Shown: one piece after another, positions 35,262 to 43,997 of the stretch
Layout of the letters: each line of letters opens with the position of its first letter
Numbering within the stretch: the stretch's first letter is position 1
DNA from: Clostridium thailandense
GTDB lineage: Bacteria > Bacillota > Clostridia > Clostridiales > Clostridiaceae
NCBI RefSeq assembly: GCF_019207025.1
Contig: NZ_JAEEGC010000004.1
Span: 1-64,000 of the forward strand
Direction: 5' to 3'
DNA length: 64,000 nucleotides
The notes under the pieces: generated by a model
What the model saw: only the letters and a program-made list of their open reading frames with translations
Database searches by the model: none
Told to the model about the DNA's origin: nothing
Translations under genes and position numbers: made by a program

Positions 35262-35744
35262 ATGGAAATTTTAATAGTATTTTTACTGAAACTGATCGAC
35301 AACACTCTGGGCACAATGAAGAACATATATATAACTCGTGAGAAGTTCTTTTTTTCAAGCTTACTAGCAGCGTTGTCTACAACTGTATACATGATTGCTG
35401 TTGTGAGGATGGCAAAGTCAGACGGCATACTCAGCATCATGGCGATATGTGCCGCAACATTTATTGGGACTCTGGTTCCGGGACTTGTCGTTAAAAAGTC
35501 TGAGAAGGAGAAGCTTTATATCTTTGATATCACAGCAGACAACATGGACAATGGTAAAGAGTTTGCAGATATTTTAAGAAACGCGAATATTGCTACAAAA
35601 ACCAGCGTTGTCTATGATACGATGATGATAAAGACACTTTCCATAAAGGCATACTGTGCCAATAAGGCGGAAAGCAAAATGGTAAATGAAGTCATATACC
35701 CGACTTTCAAATATAATGTTTATGCACCAATGAGCTTGGATTAA
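35262..35744 (+). CDS. DUF5698 family membrane protein
   Basis: 160 aa from this start (MEILIVFLLKLIDNTLGTMK). Three hydrophobic helices in the first ~75 residues include DNTLGTMKNIYITREKFFFS and FIGTLVPGLVV; the C-terminal ~85 residues are cytosolic. This matches the DUF5698/DUF2179-type UPF0316 group, membrane proteins of unknown role. ATG 35262 follows AGGAGGAAAA. A perfect terminator follows at 35793 and a possible attenuator precedes it. Confidence 0.75.
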   Translation: MEILIVFLLKLIDNTLGTMKNIYITREKFFFSSLLAALSTTVYMIAVVRMAKSDGILSIMAICAATFIGTLVPGLVVKKSEKEKLYIFDITADNMDNGKEFADILRNANIATKTSVVYDTMMIKTLSIKAYCANKAESKMVNEVIYPTFKYNVYAPMSLD

Positions 35745-35792
35745 ACTTGCCTCTGGTACATCTTGGAAAAATATATATAAAGCAATTTTTTA

Positions 35793-35836
35793 AAAAAAGT
35801 TATCACAGGGAAATCTTTCTGTGATAACTTTTTTAC
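35793..35836 (+). terminator. Rho-independent terminator
   Basis: AAAAAAGTTATCACAG pairs with CTGTGATAACTTTTTT around GGAAATCTTT, with a strong T-run. Confidence 0.9.
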
Positions 35837-35895
35837 TTTTGACTACCTACATTTCCTTGAGCTGTATATATATTAAGTGAAAGGGGTTGATAAAT

Positions 35896-36120
35896 ATGGC
35901 TGCAACAGCAACAAAACTGCAGACTGCACTAGTAATTAAATATAAGGATGGTGTGGATGCCAAAGGTAAGGAAAAAATTAAATCAATGAAGTTTTCAAAG
36001 GTGAAAACTTCAGCAAAAGATCAAGACATATATGATGTGTCTATTGAGCTTGGCAAGCTTCTTGGAAAAACTTTAGACGAAGTAGTAAGAGAAGACCAAA
36101 GCGGAATAGTTAACGCGTAA
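35896..36120 (+). CDS. DUF1659 family protein (triplet copy 1)
   Basis: 74-aa protein of DUF1659 (PF07872), function unknown. It starts MAATATKLQTALVIKYKDG and ends REDQSGIVNA. AAAGGGG lies 9 bases before ATG 35896. First gene of a DUF1659-DUF2922-YvrJ triplet that is duplicated at 47102-47929; this copy differs from the second at 8 of 74 residues. The leader with CTGTATATATATTAAGTG is also shared by both copies. Confidence 0.88.
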   Translation: MAATATKLQTALVIKYKDGVDAKGKEKIKSMKFSKVKTSAKDQDIYDVSIELGKLLGKTLDEVVREDQSGIVNA

Positions 36121-36134
36121 GGGGGGGAAGATAA

Positions 36135-36353
36135 ATGAGTAAAACATTAGTAATGAATTTTTTAAACGAAGCAGGTAAAAAGGCTGCTATAAGGGTGAAC
36201 AATGTGAAGGAGGATGTGACTGAAGCAGAAGTAAAGAATGCTATGGATGTAATACTCGCTAAGGGTATATTTACAACTAGCGGGGGAGACTTAAAGGCAA
36301 AGGATTCGGCAGAAGTTACTGATAAAAACAGCACTGATTTATCAGTTAAATAA
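36135..36353 (+). CDS. DUF2922 family protein (triplet copy 1)
   Basis: 72-aa protein of DUF2922 (PF11148), function unknown. It begins MSKTLVMNFLNEAGKKAAIR and contains EDVTEAEVKNAMDVILAKG. A run of seven Gs plus AAG forms the ribosome site, 14 bases after the DUF1659 stop. It differs from copy 2 at only 2 of 72 residues. Confidence 0.88.
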   Translation: MSKTLVMNFLNEAGKKAAIRVNNVKEDVTEAEVKNAMDVILAKGIFTTSGGDLKAKDSAEVTDKNSTDLSVK

Positions 36354-36372
36354 GCTTAAAGGAAGATAGCTT

Positions 36373-36522
36373 ATGAATGATCTGTTAAACATTATAGGTA
36401 ATGTTGGCTTTCCCATAGCAGTCTCTGTATATCTGCTTGTACGGCTAGAAGGCAAGCTTGAGGTGTTAACACAGAGCATAAATAATCTTTCCAATGTTAT
36501 AAATAAATCTAATCCAGCTTAA
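36373..36522 (+). CDS. YvrJ family small membrane protein (triplet copy 1)
   Basis: 49 aa, MNDLLNIIGNVGFPIAVSVY then LLVRLEGKLEVLTQSINNL: one membrane helix with an amphipathic tail, matching the YvrJ family (PF12841). AGGAAGATAG precedes the ATG, 19 bases after the DUF2922 stop. The role is unknown. Copy 2 is at 47780, with 5 differences in 49 residues. Confidence 0.82.
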   Translation: MNDLLNIIGNVGFPIAVSVYLLVRLEGKLEVLTQSINNLSNVINKSNPA

Positions 36523-36525
36523 AAA

Positions 36526-36680
36526 GGGGCAGTCGCACTCAGATAATCAAAGCAGAAAGTAGACTTATTCGGAGAGATATGTTACCAGAACTGAAAGCAT
36601 TTTCATAGTGCCGAAGTCTGGTAACATAGCTCGCAGAATAAGTCTACTTTTTGCCGTACTTACCTAAGTGCGACAGCCTC
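36526..36680. repeat. Short fold-back repeat element
   Basis: Starts GGGGCAGTCGCACTCAGATA and ends TAAGTGCGACAGCCTC. The ~70-base arms pair, e.g. GTAGACTTATTCGGAGAGAT with ATAGCTCGCAGAATAAGTCT inverted. Both arms equal those of the element at 1-335, but the internal part is only a few bases, so this is an internally deleted copy. It lies 3 bases after the YvrJ stop. Confidence 0.75.
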
Positions 36681-36731
36681 TTTTTTATTTGAATTAGATT
36701 TATTTATTACATTGGAAAGATTTTATAAGTT

Positions 36732-36859
36732 ACAACTTTGAAACAACTGGATAAAATTTTGAAATAATTTTATGTTAAACTATAAAATAGAATTTATAGT
36801 TTTAAAGAGTATTAGGTTGTGGTAGAAAGTTCTATTGATTTTACAACTCTGTGACAACT
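36732..36859 (+). promoter_or_regulatory. Two pairs of 11-bp direct repeats (response regulator sites)
   Basis: ACAACT occurs at 36732 and 36743, and again at 36843 and 36854; in each pair the spacing is exactly 11 bp. The flanks also agree (TTACAACTTTGAAACAACTG and TTACAACTCTGTGACAACTG). This is the layout of OmpR/PhoB-type sites, upstream of the exported-protein gene and its two-component operon. Confidence 0.6.
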
Positions 36860-36951
36860 GAAAGATAGTCTGTACATATTTCTAGTATATACTAAAGGAG
36901 TAGTAAGGTTTAGTGCACAAACCAATTAAATACAATTTGGAGGAGTTTGGT

Positions 36952-37725
36952 ATGAATAGAAAAAGAATATTAGTTTTTACATTAGCATTATTAGTAGTAG
37001 GCTCTGCTTCAATAACTACCTATGCAGCCAGTAAAAGTACATCAGTTTTAAATAAAAATGTGGTTGTAACAGTAGATAGTAAAGATGGTAATACTAATGT
37101 GGTTACCAAAGATAATATAAGTGATGAAGAAGCAGTTAAAATGGCTACTAAAGCTATGAAAGATTATTTAGGACTAGATGCAAATTATTTTGGTGAAGCT
37201 CATGTTACTAGAACTAATGCTAAGGATGATTTTGAATTCTTTAAAGATATATATCCCCAAAAAGATGCAGAAGTTTTAGCGGAAAATTCCAAAAAGTCTA
37301 CAGCAAATGTTATAGATGTTCAGTTTATTCCTGCATCAGACTTAAAACAACCTGGTCCTGCTCGAGACTTGGTTGTAATAGATGAAGAGAATGGTGAAAT
37401 AGTCTCCATAACTGGAATGAGCAACATAGATCAGAATTTTAAGGCAGAGATTGACGATACAAAAGTTAAAGAATCTATTTTAAATTTTTTTAGTAAGGTA
37501 GGAAAAAATATTCAGAGTAATACTATAAAAGTTAGTAAAACTGCTAATTCCGGTGTAATAAGAATATTATGCAATCTGGAAGATGGAAGAGATGCAAAAA
37601 TGATGATTAATTTAAAGGATTATTCTGTAATGAACTACGAAGTAAACTATGATAACCTTATAACGTTACCTTCAGTTCAGAAAGATCATGAGGAGAATTT
37701 CAGAGATCTGCAGATTAAACAATAA
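36952..37725 (+). CDS. Exported protein linked to two-component system
   Basis: 257 aa with a signal peptide (MNRKRILVFTLALLVVGSAS then ITTYAAS). The mature part has NISDEEAVKMATKAMKDYLG and FKAEIDDTKVKESILNFFS, reminiscent of the alternating helix/sheet PepSY-YpeB-type domains, but I cannot assign a family with confidence. ATG 36952 follows GGAGGAG. A hairpin separates it from the response regulator. Its position beside a two-component system parallels the exported protein at 11772. Confidence 0.7.
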   Translation: MNRKRILVFTLALLVVGSASITTYAASKSTSVLNKNVVVTVDSKDGNTNVVTKDNISDEEAVKMATKAMKDYLGLDANYFGEAHVTRTNAKDDFEFFKDIYPQKDAEVLAENSKKSTANVIDVQFIPASDLKQPGPARDLVVIDEENGEIVSITGMSNIDQNFKAEIDDTKVKESILNFFSKVGKNIQSNTIKVSKTANSGVIRILCNLEDGRDAKMMINLKDYSVMNYEVNYDNLITLPSVQKDHEENFRDLQIKQ

Positions 37726-37759
37726 AATAAAAGTAAAAGGTTTTTATGAAAAATGTTGA

Positions 37760-37787
37760 GTCAGATGGGTTTTTTATCCCATCTGAC
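37760..37787 (+). terminator. Hairpin between exported-protein and response regulator genes
   Basis: GTCAGATGGG pairs perfectly with CCCATCTGAC around TTTTTTAT. It has no T-run after it, so it may be a partial terminator or an mRNA-stability element between the two genes. Confidence 0.5.
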
Positions 37788-37810
37788 AAATATAAACGGA
37801 GGAGGAAGAA

Positions 37811-38473
37811 TTGCACAAAATGATAAATATACTAGTTGTTGAAGATGATTTACCTATTTCAAATTTAATAAAATTAAATCTGAAGATGGCTAATTATAGA
37901 AGTGAAGTAGTTTTTGATGGAGAAGATGCACTAAGAGTACTTGAAGAAAGTAGTTTTGATTTGATACTTTTAGATGTGATGTTACCTAAAATTGATGGAT
38001 TTGCTTTGTTTGAGAAGATTAAACATTTAGGTATTCCAGTAATTTTTTTGACTGCTAGAAGTTCAGTTTCAGATAAAGTTTATGGTTTAAGATCAGGGGC
38101 AGACGACTACATAACAAAACCTTTTGAAGGAGTAGAATTACTGGCTAGGATTGACAATGTACTAAGGCACTACAACAAAAAGACTAATATAATAAATTTT
38201 GAAGATTTAGAAATACATTTAGAAGAAATGGTTGTTAAAAAAGGTGGAGAAAACATTGAACTTACTTTAAAAGAATTTGAATTGTTAATATTTTTGGTAC
38301 AAAATAAAAATGTTGTGCTAACGAGAGATAAGTTAATAGAGAAAATTTGGGGATATGATTATATTGGAGAAAGTAGGACTATAGATAATCATATACAAAA
38401 GCTAAGAAAGAAGCTTGATTTGAAAGATAAAATTAAAACTGTGTTTAAACTAGGATACAGGTTGGAGGAATAA
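37811..38473 (+). CDS. OmpR/PhoB family response regulator (second system)
   Basis: 220 aa. The receiver has EDD at 11-13, Asp55 in LILLDVMLPK, Thr in FLTARSS and Lys in ITKPFEG. The winged helix contains LTLKEFELLIFLVQNKNVVL and RTIDNHIQKLRKKL. TTG 37811 is preferred because GGAGGAGG ends 6 bases before it; ATG 37820 is 15 bases away. The stop codon abuts the ATG of the kinase gene, so they are co-translated. It probably binds the 11-bp repeats at 36732-36859. Confidence 0.92.
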   Translation: MHKMINILVVEDDLPISNLIKLNLKMANYRSEVVFDGEDALRVLEESSFDLILLDVMLPKIDGFALFEKIKHLGIPVIFLTARSSVSDKVYGLRSGADDYITKPFEGVELLARIDNVLRHYNKKTNIINFEDLEIHLEEMVVKKGGENIELTLKEFELLIFLVQNKNVVLTRDKLIEKIWGYDYIGESRTIDNHIQKLRKKLDLKDKIKTVFKLGYRLEE

Positions 38474-39910
38474 ATGAAATTTTGGGAAAAGATATTTTTG
38501 TGCATATTAATTATATTTGAAATATTTTTTATTCCTGCATCTATATATTTGATAAATAGTAATTTTAAATTAAATTTTAATACAGAAGTTGATTCTGGAA
38601 TAAGTGAACAAGGCAGACTTTGCTCAGCTATAGAATCAAATCTATTTTTACTTAGAATCCAAAAAGCTTCAAATGCCTATAAAACTGAGATTGATAAGCA
38701 AAATATAGATTCAATGATTAATACATATTTAAATAACTTTGGAGAACATGAAATATATTTAGAGGTAATAGATGAAAGTAATAAGGTCATTTTTAGTAAT
38801 TTAAAAATTGGTATATCTGATAAAAGGAAGGAATTAAATATATCACAAGGTAAAGTGAATTATATAATACGGGATGTAAATAAAAAAAGCTATCTATTTA
38901 TAACAAAAAAAATTAATTTAGATAACAATTACTATAAGGTTTCTTATGTTAAGGATATTTCAAAGGTTTACAACAATAGTAAATATCTATTTAATCTTCT
39001 TCTGAAGTTAAATATATTTATATCTGTAATTATAGTTATAGTGGCCATAACATTAAGTAAATTTATAGTAAATCCTATAAATAAACTAATGAAGTCTACT
39101 AAAATAATATCTTCTGGAAATTTTAGTGAGAGAGTAAAGCTGGTATCAGATGATGAAATTGGTCAATTGTCAAAAAATTTTAATGAGATGGCTGATGTAA
39201 TAGAAGATAAAATAAAGGAACTTGAAAGAAGCTCAGAGGATAAACAGAGATTTATTGATAATTTGGCTCATGAACTTAGAACTCCATTAACTTCAATAAT
39301 AGGTTATGCTGAATTTCTTAGAACTAATAAGTATGAGGAAGAAACTTTTATAGATTCATTAAGTTATATATATGAAGAAGGGAAAAGATTAGAGAAATTA
39401 TCTACTAAGTTAATGGATTTAATTATTTTGAGAAAAGAAGACTTTAATATGAGACTGGAAAGAATTGAAGATCTTTTAACAGATATTAAAAATTCCTTAG
39501 CTCCCAAATTAAAATCGAAAAATATTCATTTAGAAATTTCAGCAGAAAATTTAAGTTTATTAATGGATAGAGATTTAATAAAAGTACTAATTATAAATCT
39601 TATTGATAATTCTATTAAAGCATCGAAATATGGTGATAAGGTTTTTTTAAATGTATATCGAGACATGCAATCAAATTTAATAATAGAAGTTAAAGATAAT
39701 GGGCATGGTATTCCGAAAGAAGATATACCTAAGGTATTTGAACCATTCTTTATGGCTGATAAATCTAGAGCAAGAGATAATAATGGGGTAGGACTTGGAC
39801 TTTCTTTATGTGCTGAAATTGCTAAAATTCACAATGCCGAAATTTATATACAAAGTGAAATAAATAAAGGTACGACACTTAAAGTACTGTTTAGTAATAG
39901 CTGTGTTTAA
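38474..39910 (+). CDS. Sensor histidine kinase (second system)
   Basis: 478 aa. Helices at about 7-27 and 168-190 flank an extracellular sensor of ~140 residues; a HAMP domain follows (NPINKLMKSTKIISSGNFSE), then the H-box FIDNLAHELRTPLTSIIG, N box NLIDNSIKAS, G1 box DNGHGIP and G2 box GVGLGLSLC. The gene directly follows its response regulator. A NodB deacetylase gene comes next, so cell-envelope stress or modification is a plausible theme. Confidence 0.92.
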   Translation: MKFWEKIFLCILIIFEIFFIPASIYLINSNFKLNFNTEVDSGISEQGRLCSAIESNLFLLRIQKASNAYKTEIDKQNIDSMINTYLNNFGEHEIYLEVIDESNKVIFSNLKIGISDKRKELNISQGKVNYIIRDVNKKSYLFITKKINLDNNYYKVSYVKDISKVYNNSKYLFNLLLKLNIFISVIIVIVAITLSKFIVNPINKLMKSTKIISSGNFSERVKLVSDDEIGQLSKNFNEMADVIEDKIKELERSSEDKQRFIDNLAHELRTPLTSIIGYAEFLRTNKYEEETFIDSLSYIYEEGKRLEKLSTKLMDLIILRKEDFNMRLERIEDLLTDIKNSLAPKLKSKNIHLEISAENLSLLMDRDLIKVLIINLIDNSIKASKYGDKVFLNVYRDMQSNLIIEVKDNGHGIPKEDIPKVFEPFFMADKSRARDNNGVGLGLSLCAEIAKIHNAEIYIQSEINKGTTLKVLFSNSCV

Positions 39911-39932
39911 ACTTTTTTTAAGGGGGACATAA

Positions 39933-40604
39933 ATAATAGAAGTAAAAGATATATTAGATAATAAAGGGAAAAATGATGGGGAAAAAATAGTTTTTCTTAC
40001 TTTTGATGATGGTCCATCTGTAACGGTGACACCCAAAATATTAGATGTATTAAAGAATTATAATGTTAAAGCTACCTTTTGTTTAATTGGGAAAGAGATA
40101 AATGCTAGTGAGGGAAGTAAGAATTTGGTGAAGAGAATTTTCAAAGAAGGACATGCATTGGCCAATCATACTTATTCTCACAATTTAAAAAGCCTATATC
40201 CTCAAAATAAGACGGATGTAGAATATTTTATGGAAGAAGTAGAGAAAACTAACTCTGCAATTAAAAGTATAGTTGGACAAGACTTTAATACAAGGGTATT
40301 AAGAATGCCGGGAGGTTATATGTCAAGAAAATATTATAGCGATCCTAATTTAGAAGAATTTAATGCTAAGTTAGAGGAAAAAGGAATGTACAGCATAGAT
40401 TGGAATGCTTACGATTTTGATTCAGAAGGCAGTAAAAAGTATGCAGCGGAACTTTTGAATGAAGTGATAAAAAGCGTTGGAGCAAAAGAGAAGGTGGTAC
40501 TATTAATGCATGATACATATGGTAAAGAGGAAACCGCTAAAGCACTGCCTCAAATAATAGAGTACTTAAAAAGGCAAGGGTATGAATTTAGAACGTTGTC
40601 TTAG
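39933..40604 (+). CDS. NodB-type polysaccharide deacetylase with unusual start
   Basis: About 223 aa, family CE4. TFDDGPS (metal Asp pair), ANHTYSHN (metal His pair), RMPGGYMSRKY, DWNAYDFDS and VVLLMHDTYG cover the five NodB motifs, so the active site is intact. The first standard start in frame (GTG 40026) lies after TFDDGPS and would remove the essential motif. Upstream, the frame runs back to 39933 where only ATA codons can start, with AGGGGGA 6 bases before. So either ATA is used or an N-terminal export signal was lost. Third gene of the kinase operon. It would deacetylate peptidoglycan or N-acetylglucosamine polymers. Confidence 0.75.
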   Translation: MIEVKDILDNKGKNDGEKIVFLTFDDGPSVTVTPKILDVLKNYNVKATFCLIGKEINASEGSKNLVKRIFKEGHALANHTYSHNLKSLYPQNKTDVEYFMEEVEKTNSAIKSIVGQDFNTRVLRMPGGYMSRKYYSDPNLEEFNAKLEEKGMYSIDWNAYDFDSEGSKKYAAELLNEVIKSVGAKEKVVLLMHDTYGKEETAKALPQIIEYLKRQGYEFRTLS

Positions 40605-40938
40605 ACTAATCTTAAAAAATATCATATGAGCTATAGGAGTAAATAATTTTGCTAAAGTAATAATATAGTTTAGAAGTGTTGATATTAACCTTAGATAACT
40701 AGCCTTGATTTATATTTTAGGGTAATTAATATTTAAACGATAGAGAAGAAATGTCGGAAGGTAATGAATGTTGATTGAATTGTTTTTCTGCTCATAGTAA
40801 TATTAATATATGTCTGATTTATAGACAAGAATAATTAAGAGAGGTTTTACATAAGGAAAAATAAGTGCCATACAAGACGCTCGAGCGGTTAGTGAGCAAA
40901 AATTGAAATAGAATTCTAAAAAGAAGGAGGGCAATATT
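40605..40938. other. Intergenic region without clear content
   Basis: About 330 A+T-rich bases between the deacetylase and VOC genes. CTCGAGCG near 40882 is a local G+C-richer patch. No gene, hairpin terminator or operator is convincing. Confidence 0.3.
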
Positions 40939-41820
40939 GTGCAAAAGATAATTCCACATTTATGGTTTGACAAGGAAGCTGCTCAGGCAGCCCAATGGTA
41001 CGTCAGTTTGTTTGAGAATTCGAGAATAATTAACGTCGCTACGATTCCAGATACCCCATCGGGAGATGCGGAGCTTATTGATTTTCAACTTGCTAATCTT
41101 AGATTTTCAGCAATCAGTGCAGGGCCGTATTTTACATTTACCCCATCGGTTTCTTTAATGGTAGCTTGTGATACTATCGAAGAGGTGAATAGATTACATG
41201 CTAATCTGTCTTCTGGTGGCACAGAACTTATGGCTTTAGGCGAGTATCCCTTCAGTAAACGATATGCATGGGTACAGGATAGGTATGGCTTAAGCTGGCA
41301 GCTCATGCTAGTTGAAAATATGGAAGAGTATCAGAAAATACGTCCAACATTACTATTTGCTGGAGATGCATGTGGTAAGGCTGAAGATGCCATTGACTAT
41401 TATGTTTCGACTTTTGAAGAATCCAAAAAAGGGTTTATAAACCATTATGCAGCAGAAGAAGCAATGGATGCAAGGGCAAAAATAAACTATGGAGAGGTAA
41501 ATATCTGGGAAACCCAGTTAATAGCTATGGATCATGGCTTTGGCGGGGACTTTACCTTTAATGAAGCTTTTTCTTTCATGGTACTTTGTGAAAATCAAGA
41601 GGAAATAGATTATTTTTGGCATAAACTTTCTTTTGTATCAGAGGCTGAACAGTGTGGATGGGTCAAAGATCAATTTGGAGTATCCTGGCAGATTGTACCT
41701 GCTAGTATGAATGAAATGCTCATGAAAGGCACAAAAGAAGAAGTAAAACGTGTAACAGAGGCATTTCTAAAAATGAAGAAGTTTGATATAGCTACCCTTG
41801 AAAAGGCGCGATTAGGGTAA
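40939..41820 (+). CDS. VOC/PhnB-like protein with two glyoxalase-fold domains
   Basis: 293 aa made of two tandem 3-dmu-9_3-mt (PhnB-like) domains of the VOC superfamily. The first begins IIPHLWFDKEAAQAAQWYVS and ends DRYGLSWQLML; the second begins RPTLLFAGDACGKAEDAIDY and ends DQFGVSWQIVP. Many PhnB-like proteins lack known activity. GTG start with AAGGAGGGC upstream. G+C is somewhat above the neighbourhood. A strong terminator follows at 41961. Confidence 0.88.
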   Translation: MQKIIPHLWFDKEAAQAAQWYVSLFENSRIINVATIPDTPSGDAELIDFQLANLRFSAISAGPYFTFTPSVSLMVACDTIEEVNRLHANLSSGGTELMALGEYPFSKRYAWVQDRYGLSWQLMLVENMEEYQKIRPTLLFAGDACGKAEDAIDYYVSTFEESKKGFINHYAAEEAMDARAKINYGEVNIWETQLIAMDHGFGGDFTFNEAFSFMVLCENQEEIDYFWHKLSFVSEAEQCGWVKDQFGVSWQIVPASMNEMLMKGTKEEVKRVTEAFLKMKKFDIATLEKARLG

Positions 41821-41960
41821 ATGTTAATCTATATAAAGATATAATATATACTTCTATAGATAAATTTTTATTATTGACATAATGTTGTCAACAATAATGT
41901 GTTATATGGCAGAGGGACTTATTGAAGCTTATGTAAATAATTTTGCTTATAGAATTTTAT

Positions 41961-42013
41961 AAAAAACTCCTCCTTAGTAAGAGCTTTAAATAGTGCTAAG
42001 GAGGAGTTTTTTA
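41961..42013. terminator. Strong bidirectional terminator
   Basis: AAAAAACTCCTCCTTAG pairs perfectly with CTAAGGAGGAGTTTTTT, and a T- or A-run flanks both sides. It separates the VOC gene from the convergent flavin reductase gene. Confidence 0.88.
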
Positions 42014-42089
42014 CGGGGGTAGTATGAAAATTACTTACGGACTTCCTTATTTTCATACATTAACAAATGGAAAGTAAGCTATAAACTTA

Positions 42090-42653
42090 TTATTTAGAAT
42101 CAGTGGCATTCATTCTTCTGTATGTTTCAAATATCGAACCAACTCTATCCTTTAGATCAAAGTACCCTGAACCCATCATTATTGTTGGTTTAACTTTCAG
42201 AGCATTGGGTTTTTCATCTTCCAAGCAGTCTTCATTTGCATATACTGCAATAATTTCTCCAATAAACATCGTAAAATCAAATATAGGAATTGTCTGTATT
42301 ACCTTACAAAGATAATTTACAGGACATTCTTTTATCATTGGCGCATTTCCAGCATCATCATAAAAGGAATCAAAAACATTCGATTTATCTTCTTTATTAC
42401 CAGAGACGCACCCACAAAAATCAGTCTTATCAATAGATTTAGAGGATGGTATGTTTACACTAAAGAATCCATTTTCCACTACGCCCGCAGTTGTATAGTG
42501 GGAATTTTTCAATGAAATATACAATACAGGCTTCTCACTTACAACACCATATGCACCTAGTGTGGCATAGTTTGGCTTTCCATTAACCATTGCCCCTGCT
42601 AAAACTGTAATAAATGGTCCAAAAGGGATATTTGCTATTTTCTTCTTTATCAT
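42090..42653 (-). CDS. Flavin reductase-like FMN-binding split-barrel protein
   Basis: 187 aa. FGPFITVLAGAMVNGKPNYA and LGAYGVVSEKPVLYISLKNS start the split-barrel fold of the flavin reductase-like family (PF01613). FCGCVSGNKED and VNYLCKVIQ are further conserved positions. These proteins bind FMN and pass electrons from NAD(P)H or act with flavodoxin or rubredoxin partners. A flavodoxin gene (42783) lies upstream on the same strand, 129 bases away, so they may be co-expressed. Confidence 0.88.
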   Translation of the reverse strand: MIKKKIANIPFGPFITVLAGAMVNGKPNYATLGAYGVVSEKPVLYISLKNSHYTTAGVVENGFFSVNIPSSKSIDKTDFCGCVSGNKEDKSNVFDSFYDDAGNAPMIKECPVNYLCKVIQTIPIFDFTMFIGEIIAVYANEDCLEDEKPNALKVKPTIMMGSGYFDLKDRVGSIFETYRRMNATDSK

Positions 42654-42782
42654 ATTCTTTCTCCAATCAAATTGTTTATTTGTTGCAACAATAATAATTA
42701 TATGGATAAATTGAAAAAAATATAGACTGTTTCTTTTCTATGAGTTATCATATAGATAGATCACGCCCCAAAATAAATAATC

Positions 42783-43220
42783 TTAATCTTGAAAACCAGC
42801 TAAGACATCTGATGTGAACTCTTTTATTTTTTCTATTTGATCATCAGTTAGATGACCACCTTCGCGCCCAAACGTTCCATGACCCTGCATTCCTAATTTT
42901 AGGCATAGTTGTTTATCATTTACCTTTATTCCGGCTTTGTAAGCGTATTCAGTTATTCTGCTTATTGCTTTCTTCATAGCGCCAGTTGTAGAAAAAGCTA
43001 CAATTTCACCGATTTTCTTAGAGTCCAATTTCCCTAAATATTCTTTTAGTTGCGGGTCAGCATCCCATCCATAAACAGCGCCGCCTAAAAATAGTAAATC
43101 AACCGTTTCATCTAACGGGCTATCAATCGGCGCTGATTTTATTTCCAAAGTTTTAGCAATGACCTCTGCCACTGCACGCGTATTGCCACCTCTGGACTGA
43201 TATCTAACGGCTATTTTCAT
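42783..43220 (-). CDS. Flavodoxin family protein
   Basis: 145-aa flavodoxin-like protein. YQSRGGNTRAVAEVIA (8-23) replaces the usual TxTGNT phosphate loop, and FLGGAVYGWDADPQL and FSTTGAMKKA form the other FMN loops. It likely carries electrons as an FMN protein. AAAGGTGG precedes the ATG. Upstream of the flavin reductase gene on the same strand. Confidence 0.85.
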   Translation of the reverse strand: MKIAVRYQSRGGNTRAVAEVIAKTLEIKSAPIDSPLDETVDLLFLGGAVYGWDADPQLKEYLGKLDSKKIGEIVAFSTTGAMKKAISRITEYAYKAGIKVNDKQLCLKLGMQGHGTFGREGGHLTDDQIEKIKEFTSDVLAGFQD

Positions 43221-43582
43221 TCTAATTCCACCTTTCTAAAGCACCATTTCTAATATTATCTTGACTATAAGAACGTGTTGTATAATTATTATATAGACTT
43301 AATTTGTCTTTATCAACCAACTAGTTTATAAATTTAATCTTGTATCTTGCTTAAGAGTAATGAATTAGAAGATTCTTAATTATATAATACAGTATGAAAA
43401 AAAGACGACATAACTACTGAAACTGAAAATTGAATAAATGCGGTGCTTGAAAAAAAGAAATACTTATTTCTTTATTACAAATTTTCGTGTAATAATATTA
43501 CAAATATGCTATAATTTATACAAGTTTAGGCCGAAGTTGTAATTGATTATGACAAAATTTGTATTATGGTGGTGATTAAAAT
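43221..43582. other. Intergenic region between divergent genes
   Basis: About 360 A+T-rich bases. AGAAATACTTATTTCT (43456-43471) is a small palindrome, and TATAAT at about 43511 may be the -10 of the downstream gene. No RNA gene seen. Confidence 0.35.
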
Positions 43583-43894
43583 TTGAAAAGGAAATGTATA
43601 GTAATCATATTAATATGCTTTGTTCTTATAATACTTAATATTGGATTTGATATCTTTACTCATTCAACTGTTGAAAGAGTTATAAGAGCGGACTTGTTCT
43701 TTCGAGGTTATTTTGTAAAAGCATTTAAAACAGAGATTTCTAAAAGGCCAATTCCTGATTCACAATATGGTACTATGTACATTTGTAGAAATCCTGGCAT
43801 TGGTCCAGACTCGTATCACCTTGAAAAGAAGTATAAGTATTTTGGAGAATTTGAATATTGGTATGTTGATATTAATGGTACTGGTGGTGGCTAA
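43583..43894 (+). CDS. Small exported or membrane-anchored protein, unknown function
   Basis: 103 aa. The N-terminal CIVIILICFVLIILNIGF is a membrane anchor or signal peptide; the remainder is aromatic-rich (YKYFGEFEYWYVDINGTGGG). TTG start with GGTGGTGA 7 bases upstream. The family is unknown to me. It is followed by gene debris. Confidence 0.5.
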   Translation: MKRKCIVIILICFVLIILNIGFDIFTHSTVERVIRADLFFRGYFVKAFKTEISKRPIPDSQYGTMYICRNPGIGPDSYHLEKKYKYFGEFEYWYVDINGTGGG

Positions 43895-43997
43895 ATATAA
43901 TGATAAAAAATATTCTTATGAAGTGACGCAACTGTAAAAAACGAATAATTTACTGGAACACCGCATTATTCAGGTTAGAATTTTGGGGTGTTTTTAG

